Below are positions 39,430 to 51,600 of a stretch of 55,122 nucleotides of DNA, one piece after another (the stretch's first letter is position 1; every line of letters begins with the position of its first letter). The notes below the pieces were generated by a model. That model saw only the letters and a list, made by a program, of their open reading frames with translations, ran no database searches and had not been told where the DNA came from. The translations under genes and the position numbers were made by a program. Source of the stretch: Spirochaetota bacterium (GTDB lineage: Bacteria; Spirochaetota; UBA4802; UB4802); assembly GCA_029907515.1 (NCBI GenBank), contig JARYLT010000010.1:1-55122 (forward strand), given 5' to 3'.

Positions 39430-41175
39430 ATGTCCAAATCAATAGAAGGAGTTATTGCTTCACCAGGTATAGTCATAGGAAAAGCCTATATTTATCGAGG
39501 TGACAATATCATTATTCCCAAATACACCATAACAGATGACCAGGTTGAAAAAGAAATACAAAGGTATGATGAATCCCTTGCAAAAACCAAAGAAGAAATC
39601 AAAGCTATACAATCGCAGATAGCAACCAGTTTATCCAATGATATGGCCGATATATTCAAAAGCCATTTGATGGTTCTTGAAGATCCATATCTGGATCAAA
39701 AAGTTCGTGAAACCATCAGCAAGGAAAAACGTAATGCAGAATGGGTTTTGAATGATATCACATTACAACTGATTCAGAGCTTAAAATCAATTGAAGATGA
39801 ATATTTGCGTGAACGAATTATCGATATCTCGGATATTAACAAGCGGCTTATTAATAATTTACAAAAAACACACGATGAATCACTGGCCGATTTAAAAGAA
39901 GAGGTTATTGTAGTAGCAACTGACCTGACGCCATCTGATACGGCTATGATGAATAAAAAATATGTTTTGGGTTTCATTACCGATCGTGGTGGCAGAACTT
40001 CCCATACAGCAATTATGGCACGTGCACTGGAAATCCCCGCAATAGTTGGTACCCAGGTTGGCACTTCACTTATAAAGCACGGTGATACTATCATACTGGA
40101 TGCTATACACGGGAAAATAATTGTTAACCCATCCAAAGATGAAATTGGTGAATATGAAAAATACCGCGAAGATCTAAAACAGCTTGAAAATGAATTAGCC
40201 GCTATAATTGAACTTCCTTCCCATACTCTTGATAATGAAACTATATATATTTATGGCAATATAGAAATCCCCGATGAAATGAATATTATACGGGATCACG
40301 GTGCACAGGGTATTGGGCTTTTTAGATCAGAATTTTTGTTTCTGGATAAATCTTTACCTGATGAAGAAAAACAGTTTGAAGAATATAAAAAGGTAGTTGA
40401 ATTCTTTAATCCTCACCCTGTTACCATTCGAACGCTTGATATAGGTGGCGATAAGATTTATGCTTTTACCAAGCAATACAAAGAGCGAAATCCCTTCTTA
40501 GGATGTAGAGCCATACGATTTAGCCTTGAAAATGAATTTTTATTCAGGCCACAACTCAGAGCAATACTTCGCGCTTCTGCATATGGCAATGTTAAATTGA
40601 TGTTTCCCATGATTTCTTCTGTTGAAGAGCTTCTCAAAGCAAAATCAATTTTATATGAAGAAATGGAAAATTTACAGAAATTGGGAGTACCTTTTAATCA
40701 AAATTTACCGGTTGGTATAATGATTGAGGTACCTTCAGCCGCAATAAATGTTGATATATTCTGTAAATATTGTGATTTCTTTTCTGTTGGAACCAATGAC
40801 CTGGTTCAATACACATTAGCTGTTGACCGTATCAGTGAAAAAATAGCATATCTTTATAATCCGCTAAATCTGGCTGTACTAAGACTTTTAAAATTAATTG
40901 CTGATGTAGCAAATCAGAATAATATCTCTCTTTCAATATGCGGTGAGATGGCAGGTGAACCAAAATATACCATGCTTTTACTTGGTTTAGGATACCGCCA
41001 ATTATCTATGGGTTCTGCATTCATGTACCAGATTAAACGTATCATACGTTCTGTTACCGTTGAGGAGTGTAAAAACATGGTTAACAATTTGATGCAACTG
41101 GATAATACGTATGACATAGAAAATGCAATGTTGGAACTATTAAACAAAAAATTTCCCAATATGTTTTTCAAATAA
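39430..41175 (+). CDS. ptsI: Phosphoenolpyruvate-protein phosphotransferase (PTS enzyme I)
   Basis: GGRTSHTAIMARALEIPAIVGT, GIGLFRSEFLFLD, FFSVGTNDLVQYTLAVDR. Confidence 0.96.
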   Translation: MSKSIEGVIASPGIVIGKAYIYRGDNIIIPKYTITDDQVEKEIQRYDESLAKTKEEIKAIQSQIATSLSNDMADIFKSHLMVLEDPYLDQKVRETISKEKRNAEWVLNDITLQLIQSLKSIEDEYLRERIIDISDINKRLINNLQKTHDESLADLKEEVIVVATDLTPSDTAMMNKKYVLGFITDRGGRTSHTAIMARALEIPAIVGTQVGTSLIKHGDTIILDAIHGKIIVNPSKDEIGEYEKYREDLKQLENELAAIIELPSHTLDNETIYIYGNIEIPDEMNIIRDHGAQGIGLFRSEFLFLDKSLPDEEKQFEEYKKVVEFFNPHPVTIRTLDIGGDKIYAFTKQYKERNPFLGCRAIRFSLENEFLFRPQLRAILRASAYGNVKLMFPMISSVEELLKAKSILYEEMENLQKLGVPFNQNLPVGIMIEVPSAAINVDIFCKYCDFFSVGTNDLVQYTLAVDRISEKIAYLYNPLNLAVLRLLKLIADVANQNNISLSICGEMAGEPKYTMLLLGLGYRQLSMGSAFMYQIKRIIRSVTVEECKNMVNNLMQLDNTYDIENAMLELLNKKFPNMFFK

Positions 41176-41185
41176 TTCACTCACC

Positions 41186-41938
41186 ATGAAATTATATCAC
41201 GACTTAGCAGAATATTATTTCACAATAGAGAAGTGTCACAGGAATATAATTCACGATATACATCTTATAAAAGAACTTGCTGCAAACATACCAAATCCTG
41301 TCTTACTTGATTTAGGTTGTGGAACAGGCGAACACCTCAATGAATTATTTAAATGTGGGTTTACATGTACCGGTTTAGATAACAGTAAAAATATGCTAAC
41401 ACATGCTAAATTGCGATTTCCCAATGCTGCCAACTTTATTCTTTCAGATATCACAAACTTTGACTTTTTTGAAAATTTTGATATAGTCATTTCTTTATTT
41501 GGTTCATTTGATTATATGATACTTGATGAAGACGTTGACAGAGTGTTATGGAATACATGGCGAGCTTTGAAAAATAATGGTTTTGGACTTTTTGAAATAT
41601 GGAATGCAGTACCCGTCAGGGAAATTAAGGAAAAACCATTAACAACAGTATCACGTGTCACATATAAAAACCTGACGATTAAACGTGAACGTGGATTTAC
41701 CCTCCTACCTGATACTGATAAAACAATTGCCCAGGTAGACTATAGATATACCATTTCAGATGGCAATTCAACCCGACATGTAAAAGATAAACACATTATG
41801 CGTGCTTTTTTTAAAGAAGAGATAGAAGAATTTTTATATAATAATGGTTTTAAAATTGTTACTATCTATGCCAATTCCAGAAAAGAACCATTTATAAAAA
41901 CATCCAACAAACTTTTAATTCATTTTAAAAAGAATTAA
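41186..41938 (+). CDS. Class I SAM-dependent methyltransferase
   Basis: LLDLGCGTGEHLNELF, GLDNSKNML. Confidence 0.85.
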   Translation: MKLYHDLAEYYFTIEKCHRNIIHDIHLIKELAANIPNPVLLDLGCGTGEHLNELFKCGFTCTGLDNSKNMLTHAKLRFPNAANFILSDITNFDFFENFDIVISLFGSFDYMILDEDVDRVLWNTWRALKNNGFGLFEIWNAVPVREIKEKPLTTVSRVTYKNLTIKRERGFTLLPDTDKTIAQVDYRYTISDGNSTRHVKDKHIMRAFFKEEIEEFLYNNGFKIVTIYANSRKEPFIKTSNKLLIHFKKN

Positions 41939-41943
41939 AAAAA

Positions 41944-41976
41944 ATTATCCATGACCGTTTGATAGCCATGGATAAT
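41944..41976. terminator. Terminator hairpin between convergent methyltransferase and lon
   Basis: ATTATCCATG … CATGGATAAT. Confidence 0.7.
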
Positions 41977-42007
41977 AATTACTCTGTACAAAATATTTAT
42001 ACATAAT

Positions 42008-44455
42008 CTATGTATAATTGTGTTTGGTCAATAATTCATTGCTTACGTCTGAAATTATTGATTCCCGTACTGTATCTTTCCACTGCTCATTAAGTTTCTC
42101 GGTCTTTTGCCTGTCTTTAAAAAATTTTTCAGGTTCTTCCAATGATAAGAACAGTACTTCTTCCATGCTTGTAACAGGATGGAATATTAGCTGTTTTCGT
42201 ACATATTCAGGTATCTTTTCCAGATCTTTTTCATTATCCTTAGGTATGATAATATGAGTGATTTGTGCACGATGTGCAGCCAGTACCTTTTCTTTTAATC
42301 CACCTATTGGGAGTACTTTGCCACGTAAGGTTATTTCACCTGTCATGGCAACATCACATCGAACCGGGATCTGGCTTAATAATGAAGCAATAACCACACC
42401 CATAGTAATGCCCGCAGAAGGTCCATCTTTAGGGATTGCACCTTCAGGAACATGCAGGTGTATATCATGCTTACGCAATACATCTTCGGGTATATTAAAA
42501 TACTGAGCATTAGCACGTACATAGGTAAAAGCTGCATGAGCAGATTCTTGCATCACCTCACCCAACTGGCCTGTCAGTATAAGTTGACCTTTCCCTTTTA
42601 TCAAAGAAGCTTCAACCTGTAACACATCTCCTCCTACTTCAGTCCAGGCAAGTCCATTGGCAAGGCCTATCTCACTTTTTTGTTCTTTTTCACCATATTT
42701 AAACTTGATAGGTCCTAAATACTCGTGCAGGATATCAACAGTTATTTCACGAACATGCGAAGAGCCATGTTTTACAACTTCACGTGCAACTTTACGGCAA
42801 ACTTTTGCTATTACTCGTTCTAAACTTCTTACACCAGCTTCACGTGTATAATGACGTATGGTATACAGCATCATATCTTCGCTATATTTGATATTTGACT
42901 CGTTCAGTCCATTTTCTTTAATTTGCTTGGGTAGTAAGAACTGCAATCCAATATTTAATTTTTCCGGTTCAGTGTAACTATTAATTTCAATTATTTCCAT
43001 TCTGTCCTGTAGGGGAGCAGGTATCCTGTGCTGTACATTAGCAGTTGTTATAAACAGCACATCTGAAAGGTCATACGGTACTTCAAGATAATGATCAACA
43101 AATGTATTATTCTGCTCGGGATCAAGCACTTCAAGCAGAGCTGACGAAGGATCACCCCTGAAATCCATTGACATTTTGTCAACTTCATCAAGCAGGAATA
43201 CAGGATTAACAACTCCGGCCTTTTTCATCTGCTGAATGATTCTTCCCGGTAACGCACCTACATACGTTCTTCGATGGCCACGTATTTCAGCTTCATCACG
43301 AACACCACCCAGTGACATCCTTACAAATTTCCTGCCCAGTGCCCTGGCAACTGAACGGCCTAAAGAAGTTTTCCCAACACCAGGAGGGCCAACAAAACAT
43401 AATATTGGGCCTTTTAGTTTATTTGAAAGATGACGCACCGCTATATATTCAATAATCCTTTCTTTAACTTCTTCCAGTCCATAATGATCTTCATTGAGAA
43501 CATTCATTGCATGATCGATATCACGATTGTCTCGTGTGCGCTTATACCAGGGAACATCACGCAACCATTCGATATATGTACGCACAACAGCAGATTCAGC
43601 CGACAACGGAGGCATCTTTTCCAAACGTTTAAGTTCTTTTAATGCTTTATCTTTTGCTTCTTTGGACATTTTTGCTTCTTCAATTGATTTTCGCAACTCT
43701 TCAACTTCATCAGCTAAATCATCACCCTGCCCCAATTCCTTCTTTATTACCTTGATCTGTTCATTGAGATAGTATTCCTTCTGGGTCTTTTCCATCTGTT
43801 TTCTGACTTTACCCTGAATCTTTTTTTCAATATACATTATTTCAATTTCCCCATTAATCAGCTCAATGAGTTTCTCTATCCGTTCTACAGGGTTACCCAA
43901 TTCCAGTATTGCCTGTTTATATTCAACTCGCATTGTAATATACGAAGCAATAACATCAGCCAGATGTGAAATATCCTCAATCTGCATCACGGTAGTTAAT
44001 GCTTCCTGAGGAACTTTTTTATTTAATTTAATATATTTTTCAAAGGTATCAATTAAATTGCGCTTTAAGGCTTCTACCTTTGAATCAGTTTCATATGGAC
44101 GCTCAATATCCTTAATTCCTACCGTAATACCATCATCAGTTGATTCAAATTGTGAAATATACACACGTGAAATACCCTCAACCAGCACTTTAACAGTACC
44201 GTCAGGTAATTTTAAAAGCTGAAGAATCTCGGAAAGGGTTCCAACATCATGAATATCTTCTTTCTTTGGGTTTGCTATCTGTGAATCAACCTGAGCAGCA
44301 AGGACCAATAGACGGTCACCCTTCATTGCCGAATCCAGCGCTTTAATTGAGATATCCCGGCCAACAAATAGTGGTATTACCATATGTGGGAATATTACCA
44401 TATCCCGTAATGGCAATAAAGGGTATCGTTTAAAGTAATCTATATCTTTCTTCAT
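42008..44455 (-). CDS. lon: ATP-dependent protease Lon
   Basis: [28 protein letters not shown] (catalytic Ser); SD CAGGAGA before ATG at 44455. Confidence 0.97.
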   Translation of the reverse strand: MKKDIDYFKRYPLLPLRDMVIFPHMVIPLFVGRDISIKALDSAMKGDRLLVLAAQVDSQIANPKKEDIHDVGTLSEILQLLKLPDGTVKVLVEGISRVYISQFESTDDGITVGIKDIERPYETDSKVEALKRNLIDTFEKYIKLNKKVPQEALTTVMQIEDISHLADVIASYITMRVEYKQAILELGNPVERIEKLIELINGEIEIMYIEKKIQGKVRKQMEKTQKEYYLNEQIKVIKKELGQGDDLADEVEELRKSIEEAKMSKEAKDKALKELKRLEKMPPLSAESAVVRTYIEWLRDVPWYKRTRDNRDIDHAMNVLNEDHYGLEEVKERIIEYIAVRHLSNKLKGPILCFVGPPGVGKTSLGRSVARALGRKFVRMSLGGVRDEAEIRGHRRTYVGALPGRIIQQMKKAGVVNPVFLLDEVDKMSMDFRGDPSSALLEVLDPEQNNTFVDHYLEVPYDLSDVLFITTANVQHRIPAPLQDRMEIIEINSYTEPEKLNIGLQFLLPKQIKENGLNESNIKYSEDMMLYTIRHYTREAGVRSLERVIAKVCRKVAREVVKHGSSHVREITVDILHEYLGPIKFKYGEKEQKSEIGLANGLAWTEVGGDVLQVEASLIKGKGQLILTGQLGEVMQESAHAAFTYVRANAQYFNIPEDVLRKHDIHLHVPEGAIPKDGPSAGITMGVVIASLLSQIPVRCDVAMTGEITLRGKVLPIGGLKEKVLAAHRAQITHIIIPKDNEKDLEKIPEYVRKQLIFHPVTSMEEVLFLSLEEPEKFFKDRQKTEKLNEQWKDTVRESIISDVSNELLTKHNYT

Positions 44456-44527
44456 AGTTTCTCCTGAATTGTGTGAGTAGTGTTCCAATACATAAAATAC
44501 TGAAAATAGTGCAATCCGGACACATAC

Positions 44528-45796
44528 TTACGCACTTTTTTCTGCCGATTTCTGAATAATTTCAGGGGATTTTCTGTGCAGTACAACATCCTCGTTAATG
44601 ATAACCTTAGCTATGGTTTTCTTGGAAGGAATCTCATACATCAGATCCAGCATTATCTCTTCAAGAACTGACCGCAATCCACGTGCGCCGGTTTCGCGTT
44701 CTATTGCAATCTGAGCTATTGCATCAATGGCTGAATCAGTAAATTCAAGTTCAACATTTTCAAAGGCAAATATTTTCTGGTATTGCTTAGTTAAAGCATT
44801 GCGCGGTTTTGTTAAAATTTCCCTTAAAGCCTGTTTGTCAAGCTCATGCAATACAGCATGGACATGCAATCTGCCTACAAACTCTGGAATTAAACCATAC
44901 CGTATAAGATCTTCAGGGATCATTTTCTCCAGTATATTGATTTTGCCAATATCTTTCACTGACTTAACTTCCGCACCAAATCCCATGGTTTTATTACCAA
45001 TGCGAGCATGAACAATTTTATCCAGCCCAACAAATGCGCCACCACAAATAAACAAAATGTTCCTGGTATCAATGGATATGAACTCCTGATGAGGATGTTT
45101 TCTGCCACCCTGTGGTGGAACATTGGCAATAGTTCCTTCAACAATCTTTAATAATGCCTGCTGAACACCTTCACCAGATACATCACGTGTAATAGATGGG
45201 TTTTCAGATTTGCGTGAAATCTTATCGATTTCATCGATATAAATTATTCCTATCTCAGCCCTTTTAACATCGCCATCTGCATTCTGAATCAGTCTCAGCA
45301 ATATATTTTCTACATCCTCACCCACATAGCCTGCTTCGGTCAGTGATGTTGCATCTGCTATGGCAAACGGTACTTTTAAAATTTTTGCCAGTGTTTGTGC
45401 AAGCAATGTTTTACCGCTTCCCGTTGGGCCAATTAATAAAATATTGCTTTTATCTAATTCAACATCACCTTTTCTTAAGTTAAAGTTACTGGTAATTCGT
45501 TTATAGTGGTTATAGACTGCTACTGAAAGAACTTTCTTTGCATATTCCTGCCCAATAACATATTCATCAAGAATAGCTTTAATCTCATGAGGTTTTGGTA
45601 AATTGCTGGTTAAAAGGTCGCCGCCTTCTAATGCCCAGTCTTCTTCCAGTATCTCATTACATAACTCAACACATTCATCGCAGATATATACATTAGGACC
45701 AGCAACTAATTTTCGTACCAGGTCCTGGCTTTTCCCACAAAATGAACAATAATGGGTTATTTCAGGCTTGCCATTATCTTTTTTCTTATTTGACAT
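44528..45796 (-). CDS. clpX: ATP-dependent Clp protease ATP-binding subunit ClpX
   Basis: Zn-finger CSFCGKSQ…[23 protein letters not shown]. Confidence 0.97.
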   Translation of the reverse strand: MSNKKKDNGKPEITHYCSFCGKSQDLVRKLVAGPNVYICDECVELCNEILEEDWALEGGDLLTSNLPKPHEIKAILDEYVIGQEYAKKVLSVAVYNHYKRITSNFNLRKGDVELDKSNILLIGPTGSGKTLLAQTLAKILKVPFAIADATSLTEAGYVGEDVENILLRLIQNADGDVKRAEIGIIYIDEIDKISRKSENPSITRDVSGEGVQQALLKIVEGTIANVPPQGGRKHPHQEFISIDTRNILFICGGAFVGLDKIVHARIGNKTMGFGAEVKSVKDIGKINILEKMIPEDLIRYGLIPEFVGRLHVHAVLHELDKQALREILTKPRNALTKQYQKIFAFENVELEFTDSAIDAIAQIAIERETGARGLRSVLEEIMLDLMYEIPSKKTIAKVIINEDVVLHRKSPEIIQKSAEKSA

Positions 45797-45832
45797 ATAT
45801 CCTCTTAATAATAATTATCTCTTATACATTAC

Positions 45833-46423
45833 TTATCTACTATCTTTTTGAATAACTTTATCAATTAATCCATACTCTACGGCTTCCTGGGCATCCATAA
45901 AATAATCCCTGTCCACATCTTTTTCAATTTTTTCTATAGGCTGTTTGGTATGGATGGCATATATTTCATTCAACTTTGACTTAATTTTCAGGATTTCCTT
46001 TGCATGAATAGCAATGTCAGAGGCCTGCCCCTGAAAGCCACCCATTGGCTGATGAATCATTATACGCGAATTTGGCAGTGCAGAACGTTTTCCCGGTGCA
46101 CCCGCTGCCAGTAGCAGTGAAGCCATTGAAGCTGCCTGCCCCAGGCATATAGTTGCAACGTCAGGCTTAACATATTGCATGGTATCATAAATAGCCAGAC
46201 CAGATGTTACAATGCCTCCTGGTGAGTTAATATATACATAAATATCCTTGTCAGGGTCTTCTGCTTCCAGAAATAACAACTGAGCTATAACTAAACTTGC
46301 TACATGGTCATCAATTGCATCTCCAATGAAAATGATACGATCCTTTAATAAACGGGAATATATATCATATGCCCGCTCACCACGTGCTGTTTGTTCTACA
46401 ACAATTGGTACAAGATAGCTCAT
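45833..46423 (-). CDS. clpP: ATP-dependent Clp protease proteolytic subunit
   Basis: [50 protein letters not shown]. Confidence 0.97.
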   Translation of the reverse strand: MSYLVPIVVEQTARGERAYDIYSRLLKDRIIFIGDAIDDHVASLVIAQLLFLEAEDPDKDIYVYINSPGGIVTSGLAIYDTMQYVKPDVATICLGQAASMASLLLAAGAPGKRSALPNSRIMIHQPMGGFQGQASDIAIHAKEILKIKSKLNEIYAIHTKQPIEKIEKDVDRDYFMDAQEAVEYGLIDKVIQKDSR

Positions 46424-46518
46424 GAAATTACCTCAACAAATTTATAAATTTCTAAATAACCATACATATAGTGTAGCATCTGTTCCCGTAACTTCTATAA
46501 TTTGTTATGAATGCCTAT

Positions 46519-47862
46519 TCACTTCTTCTGAGTAATATATTCCTGAAAAGTTACAGGCTTAAGCATCTTAATATCTGCATTCTGATAAATAAAATCATAT
46601 GCTGTATCCAGTATTAAATCACCTTCAATTTCATCCCTGTTCCCTTTTTCCTCAATCACTTTTACGACTTCTTCTTCTGTAACGCCATTTTGTTCAGCTA
46701 TTGATTTGATGAATTTCTGGAACTGTTCTTCAGAAACTTTAAGCTGCTCAAGTTCGGCAATCTTTGTTAACACCAGTGCATTTTTAATATTGCGCTGAGC
46801 TTCATCCATAATAGATTTCGATAGCTCTTCAGGATTAATCCCAAAAATTGAAGCAAATTCATTGATATCTTTGCCAACATTGCCAAATCGTGACTGCAAT
46901 CTCCTGAAAATAGCGTACATCTCTTTTTGTATCAAGGATTGAGGTATGTCAAATTTACTGTTTTCAACAATCTTTGTCAGTATATCATTCTTTGCCTGAT
47001 TCAGTGTCTGCTCTTTTGCATAGGTTTCCAGATTTTCCCTGATTCGGGTCTTCAACTCCTCAAGAGAATTGTATTCTCCCACACTTTTAGCAAATTCATC
47101 ATTGAGTTCAGGTAACTGTCGCTCAAAAATCTCTTCAACCTTCACCAGATACGTTACCTTTTGCCCCTTGAGATCTTCCACTTCATAATCTTTGGGGTAT
47201 TTAACTTTAATTTCTTTCTCTTCACCTTTTTTCATCCCAATAATATCATCATCAATAGCCCATGATTCTTTGCTCTTCCCAACAACAAGGCTGTGCGAGG
47301 TAAAGGCAGTTGCATCTATCTCCTCTGTTGATTTATCATCAATGCGCTTCATTTTAATTGTTACCTGATCACCTTTAGCTACCTTGGCATCTTCACCTTC
47401 TTTTTTGGTTACTGTTGCCATCCGTTCACGCATTGATTCTATTTCATAATCAACATCTTCATCGGTTACTTTTACTGATTTTTGCTCAACATGAATGCTT
47501 TTATAATTGCCAAGCTCAATAGTTGGCGGTATATCAAATTCTACTATAAAAGAAAAAGGCTTTCCTTTTTCAAGGTCTTTAAAATCAAATACAGGCTGGC
47601 TTACCGGTGTATAGCCCTTCTGTTCAATGGCTTCAATATACGCAGACCGCACAATATTTTCGGCAGCTTCACCTGTAACAAATTCAGCATATTTTTTTTC
47701 AACTAAATCAAGCGGCGCTTTCCCAACCCTGAAGCCCTTAATTTCAGCCTTCTTCTGAACATTTTTTAAAACCTTTTCATATTCAGCATCAACACGGTCA
47801 TTAGGTATTTCAATATCAAGACGTATCCGTGCATTTTCAAGTTTTGACTCTTTAATTTCCAA
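46519..47862 (-). CDS. tig: Trigger factor
   Basis: IKGFRVGKAPLDLVEKKY; position upstream of clpP-clpX-lon; 447 aa. Confidence 0.95.
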   Translation of the reverse strand: MEIKESKLENARIRLDIEIPNDRVDAEYEKVLKNVQKKAEIKGFRVGKAPLDLVEKKYAEFVTGEAAENIVRSAYIEAIEQKGYTPVSQPVFDFKDLEKGKPFSFIVEFDIPPTIELGNYKSIHVEQKSVKVTDEDVDYEIESMRERMATVTKKEGEDAKVAKGDQVTIKMKRIDDKSTEEIDATAFTSHSLVVGKSKESWAIDDDIIGMKKGEEKEIKVKYPKDYEVEDLKGQKVTYLVKVEEIFERQLPELNDEFAKSVGEYNSLEELKTRIRENLETYAKEQTLNQAKNDILTKIVENSKFDIPQSLIQKEMYAIFRRLQSRFGNVGKDINEFASIFGINPEELSKSIMDEAQRNIKNALVLTKIAELEQLKVSEEQFQKFIKSIAEQNGVTEEEVVKVIEEKGNRDEIEGDLILDTAYDFIYQNADIKMLKPVTFQEYITQKK

Positions 47863-48098
47863 GGTTGACTCTCCTAATTATATATTAAAATATTATATAG
47901 TAAATTCATTACCAGATAAAATGAAGAAGGGGTACTTTACGTTAATCAAAAAGGTCTGATACATCAATTTTTCATGAAAAGACCATGAAATATACAAATT
48001 ATGTACTATTATAGCACAATTTTGAGTTAACTATAGAATAAACGATTGATTTTTTGTATATTTAATTTTACCATACATACCGTCAAATACTTTTTTAA

Positions 48099-48110
48099 GC
48101 GATAGTTATT
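48099..48110 (-). repeat. Dispersed motif, 11/12 (GCGATAGTTATT)
   Basis: Adjacent to the tRNA cluster terminator. Confidence 0.55.
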
Positions 48111-48113
48111 AAT

Positions 48114-48145
48114 AAAAAAAGCTGCTTGTAATTAAGCAGCCTTTT
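48114..48145 (-). terminator. Terminator of tRNA cluster
   Basis: GCTGCTT-GTAATT-AAGCAGC with poly-T on the minus strand. Confidence 0.85.
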
Positions 48146-48153
48146 AAAAAATG

Positions 48154-48225
48154 AGCGGGAAACGGGATTTGAACCCGCGACCTCAACCTTGGCAAGGTTG
48201 CACTCTACCGCTGAGTTATTCCCGC
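48154..48225 (-). tRNA. tRNA-Gly(GCC)
   Basis: Acceptor GCGGGAA, anticodon loop TTGCCAA. Confidence 0.95.
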
Positions 48226-48229
48226 CTAT

Positions 48230-48311
48230 TGCGAGCGAAGGGACTTGAACCCCCACACCCTAAGGTACTAGATCCTAAGTCTAGCGCGTCTACCAGTTCC
48301 GCCACGCTCGC
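48230..48311 (-). tRNA. tRNA-Leu(TAG)
   Basis: Long variable arm; anticodon loop CTTAGGA. Confidence 0.95.
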
Positions 48312-48379
48312 ATACTAAAATACAATATCAAAAAATCAAGCAATTTTTTCAAGCTAAATTTGATTTGCGTAGCGGAAAT

Positions 48380-48452
48380 TGGGTTGCCCGAGACTCGAAC
48401 TCGGAACCATCTGATTAAGAGTCAGGTGCTCTACCAGTTGAGCTAGCAACCC
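48380..48452 (-). tRNA. tRNA-Lys(CTT)
   Basis: Acceptor GGGTTGC/GCAACCC, anticodon loop CTCTTAA. Confidence 0.95.
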
Positions 48453-48636
48453 CTCTTTCAAATACTTAAACCTGACTTTAGTTAATCAAAAAATAATTTA
48501 AAATAACGATTTTTCCATATTAAATTATGTAATTATGTGTCAAGTTCTTTTTAAAGCAATTATAAAAATAATAGGTTAAAACAGTAATTACTATAAAAAA
48601 TAGCTCTTTAGCTATAATTTCTAAAAAAATTTCATG

Positions 48637-51600
48637 TTAATTACTTATTGCAGCAATAATTTGTTTTAATTCTTCAAAACAATATGGTTTGGGTAATATC
48701 CCATTAAAGCCATAATCTTTATAATTAGACATAACAGGATCATTTGAATACCCACTGGAAACTATTACTTTAAATTCGTTGTCAAATTTGCGAATCTGTG
48801 TTATAGTATCTTTACCACCTTTTTTACCTGGTATAGTTAAATCCATAATGGCAAATGAATAATGCTGGTCTGATTCTTTTGCCACTAAATATTTTTTATA
48901 GGCTTCATCGCCATCACAGGCTATATCCACTTCATAACCCAATTCCTCTAACATCGTGCGTAAAATAAACTGAATATTTTCATCATCCTCCAGAACCAGT
49001 ACTCTACCTTTTCCAATAAATGAGATTTCATTACCATTTTCATCTATCGTTTCAACTTTTTTTTCAGTTGCTTTAAGATATATATCAAAACATGTGCCTT
49101 TACCTGGTTGTGAATCAACAAATATATAGCCACCATGTTGTTTAATGATTGAATAAACTACCGTCAATCCCAAGCCAGTGCCATGTGGTTTAGTAGTGTA
49201 ATATGGGTCAAAAATCTTTTCAATATTTTCATTTTGTATTCCCGGGCCGTTATCCTCAATTGATATTCTTATATATTTATCATTACCAATAATAGCTTTA
49301 ATGGGATCATCTTCATTAACATTTAATGCATAAACTTTCAACAGACCATGATCATTCATAGCTTCCCGAGCATTAATTACTATATTCTGAATAACCTGGC
49401 TGATTTGCCCTTCATCCACCTCTACATTATAGAGATTATCATCTATGATAAACTTAGATTCTATACCAGAACCACGCAATACAAAAGTAACTATGTCTTT
49501 TAACATAGCACTTAAAGAAGTAACCTTCTTTACCGGAGCACCTCCTTTTGCAAACGTCAGTAATTGCTGCGTGAGCTCTTTTGCTTTAAATGACGCTTTT
49601 TCAGCATCATTAATATGCTGATACAATTCTGATGACGCATTCATTCTAGTTTTTATTAAAGAAAGATTACCTACAATTGAGGTAAGTATATTATTAAAAT
49701 CATGAGCAATGCCTGCTGCCAGAAGCCCAACGGATTCTAATTTTGAAGTCCGTGCAATATGCTCCTCTATTATTTTCTTTTGCGTTATATCGCGTAAAAC
49801 AACGATTGTTCCTGTAATACTATTCATCTGGTCTTTTAATGGCAGGATATATAATTCAATGTTATAGGAAACATTACCAACATGCAGAATACATTCATTT
49901 GAAATTGATTTTTGCTGTAATATTTCAATTATAGTATTAAAAGTAAAATTAACTGGTTGCTTACAATCCAAATCAAGGATAGATATAATATCTTTTCCTA
50001 TGAGTTCATCGTATTCTTTATTCAGGAGATTACAGGTTGCATTATTTACCAGTAGTATTACCGCTGATCTATCAGTTACTATAACAGCATCATTAATGGA
50101 CTCAAGTACCCGGTTAAAACGTTCTTTTTCTTCAAATAACTGGATATTGCGAAGTGTTAGTTCTTCTTTTGTTTTTATTAAATCATTATTAATTTTTTGT
50201 AATTCTTTATACTGTTCATATATAATCTGTGCACTTCGTTTCAACTGAGTAATATCAATAATTGAGCTAATAACAAACGTTTCCCCTGAAGAAACAAAAA
50301 CATCAGAGTTAATAATACAATCTTTTAATAATCCATTCTTGGTTTTAAACGTTACATGGAAATCTTTAACTTTTTCATTTGTCCTTAGAGTATGAATATA
50401 ATTCTGCAACTCTTCTTTATCAGCAAATATATTTAATTCAAATATTGACCTGCCAATGGATTCCTCAGGCACATAGCCAAATGTTTGGCATGCTGCTTCG
50501 TTAACTTCTCGGTAAACTCCATCTCTAAATGTATTTATAGTCATTGGAATAGGGCTTGAATAAAATGCTTTATAAAACTTTTCTTCAGAGGTTTTTAACT
50601 CCAGTTCAATTTTTTTGCGTATGCTTATATCTGAAGCTGAGCCTAAAATGGCAATACGGCCATTGTACATTATTGTAGCTACATTAAAATCAATCCACTT
50701 TACTATATTATTTTTTGTTATTATTCTTGCCTCGTACCTGTTTATTATATCTTCACCGCGCTGGCGAGCATCTGCACGTAATCTGGCAGCCTCAACATCA
50801 TCGGGATGAACAAAATAATAAAAAGGCTTGCTAATAATTTCTTCTTCAGAGTATTCAAGGATATGTGCAGTTTCTGGATTAATCCACTGCAAAATGTCAT
50901 CCTGAATAATAAATATTGCAGTTAATACAGAATTTGCCAATGTTTTAAATTTTTCTTCACTTTCTATTAGTTTTATTTCAGATAATTTTTTTTCATGAAT
51001 ATCAGTACCAACACCTGAAAGGCCTAAAAAATTACCCTGCTCATCATAATGTGATTGTGATATTGTAAGAACATACCTGTATAAACCATCTTTTGTAATT
51101 AAGCGGTATTCCAATGGTTCAATAATTCTTTTTTTAACCCTTTCATAACTTTCCAATACCATTGGTAAATCTTCAGGAAATATAAATTCAGTGAAAGATT
51201 TACCAATCATTTCAGAAGGGTAAAACCCAATAAAATTTTTTATGTTTGAACTTACATAACGAATAATCCCATCTTTATCAACCTGGTATACTATATCATG
51301 AAACGGGCTTATTTTAACATCATCAAATTGTGAATGTGCTATTAAACTTTTAATTAAAAATCTATCTATAATAACACCAACCTGTTGCCCAATGGCTTCA
51401 AGTAAAGAGTGAATAGTTTCAGGAATTTTATTTGTAGAATGTGAACCTATATTAATAGCACCAATAATAGAATCATGAAATAGTATTGGAATTGTAGCTA
51501 CTGCCTGTATTCCTTCGGCCTTTCTGAAGTCTTCATCTGATAAAGCCATTGCGGTATAATCAATATACTGCGGTTGACCTTTCATTATAAGCTGATAGTT

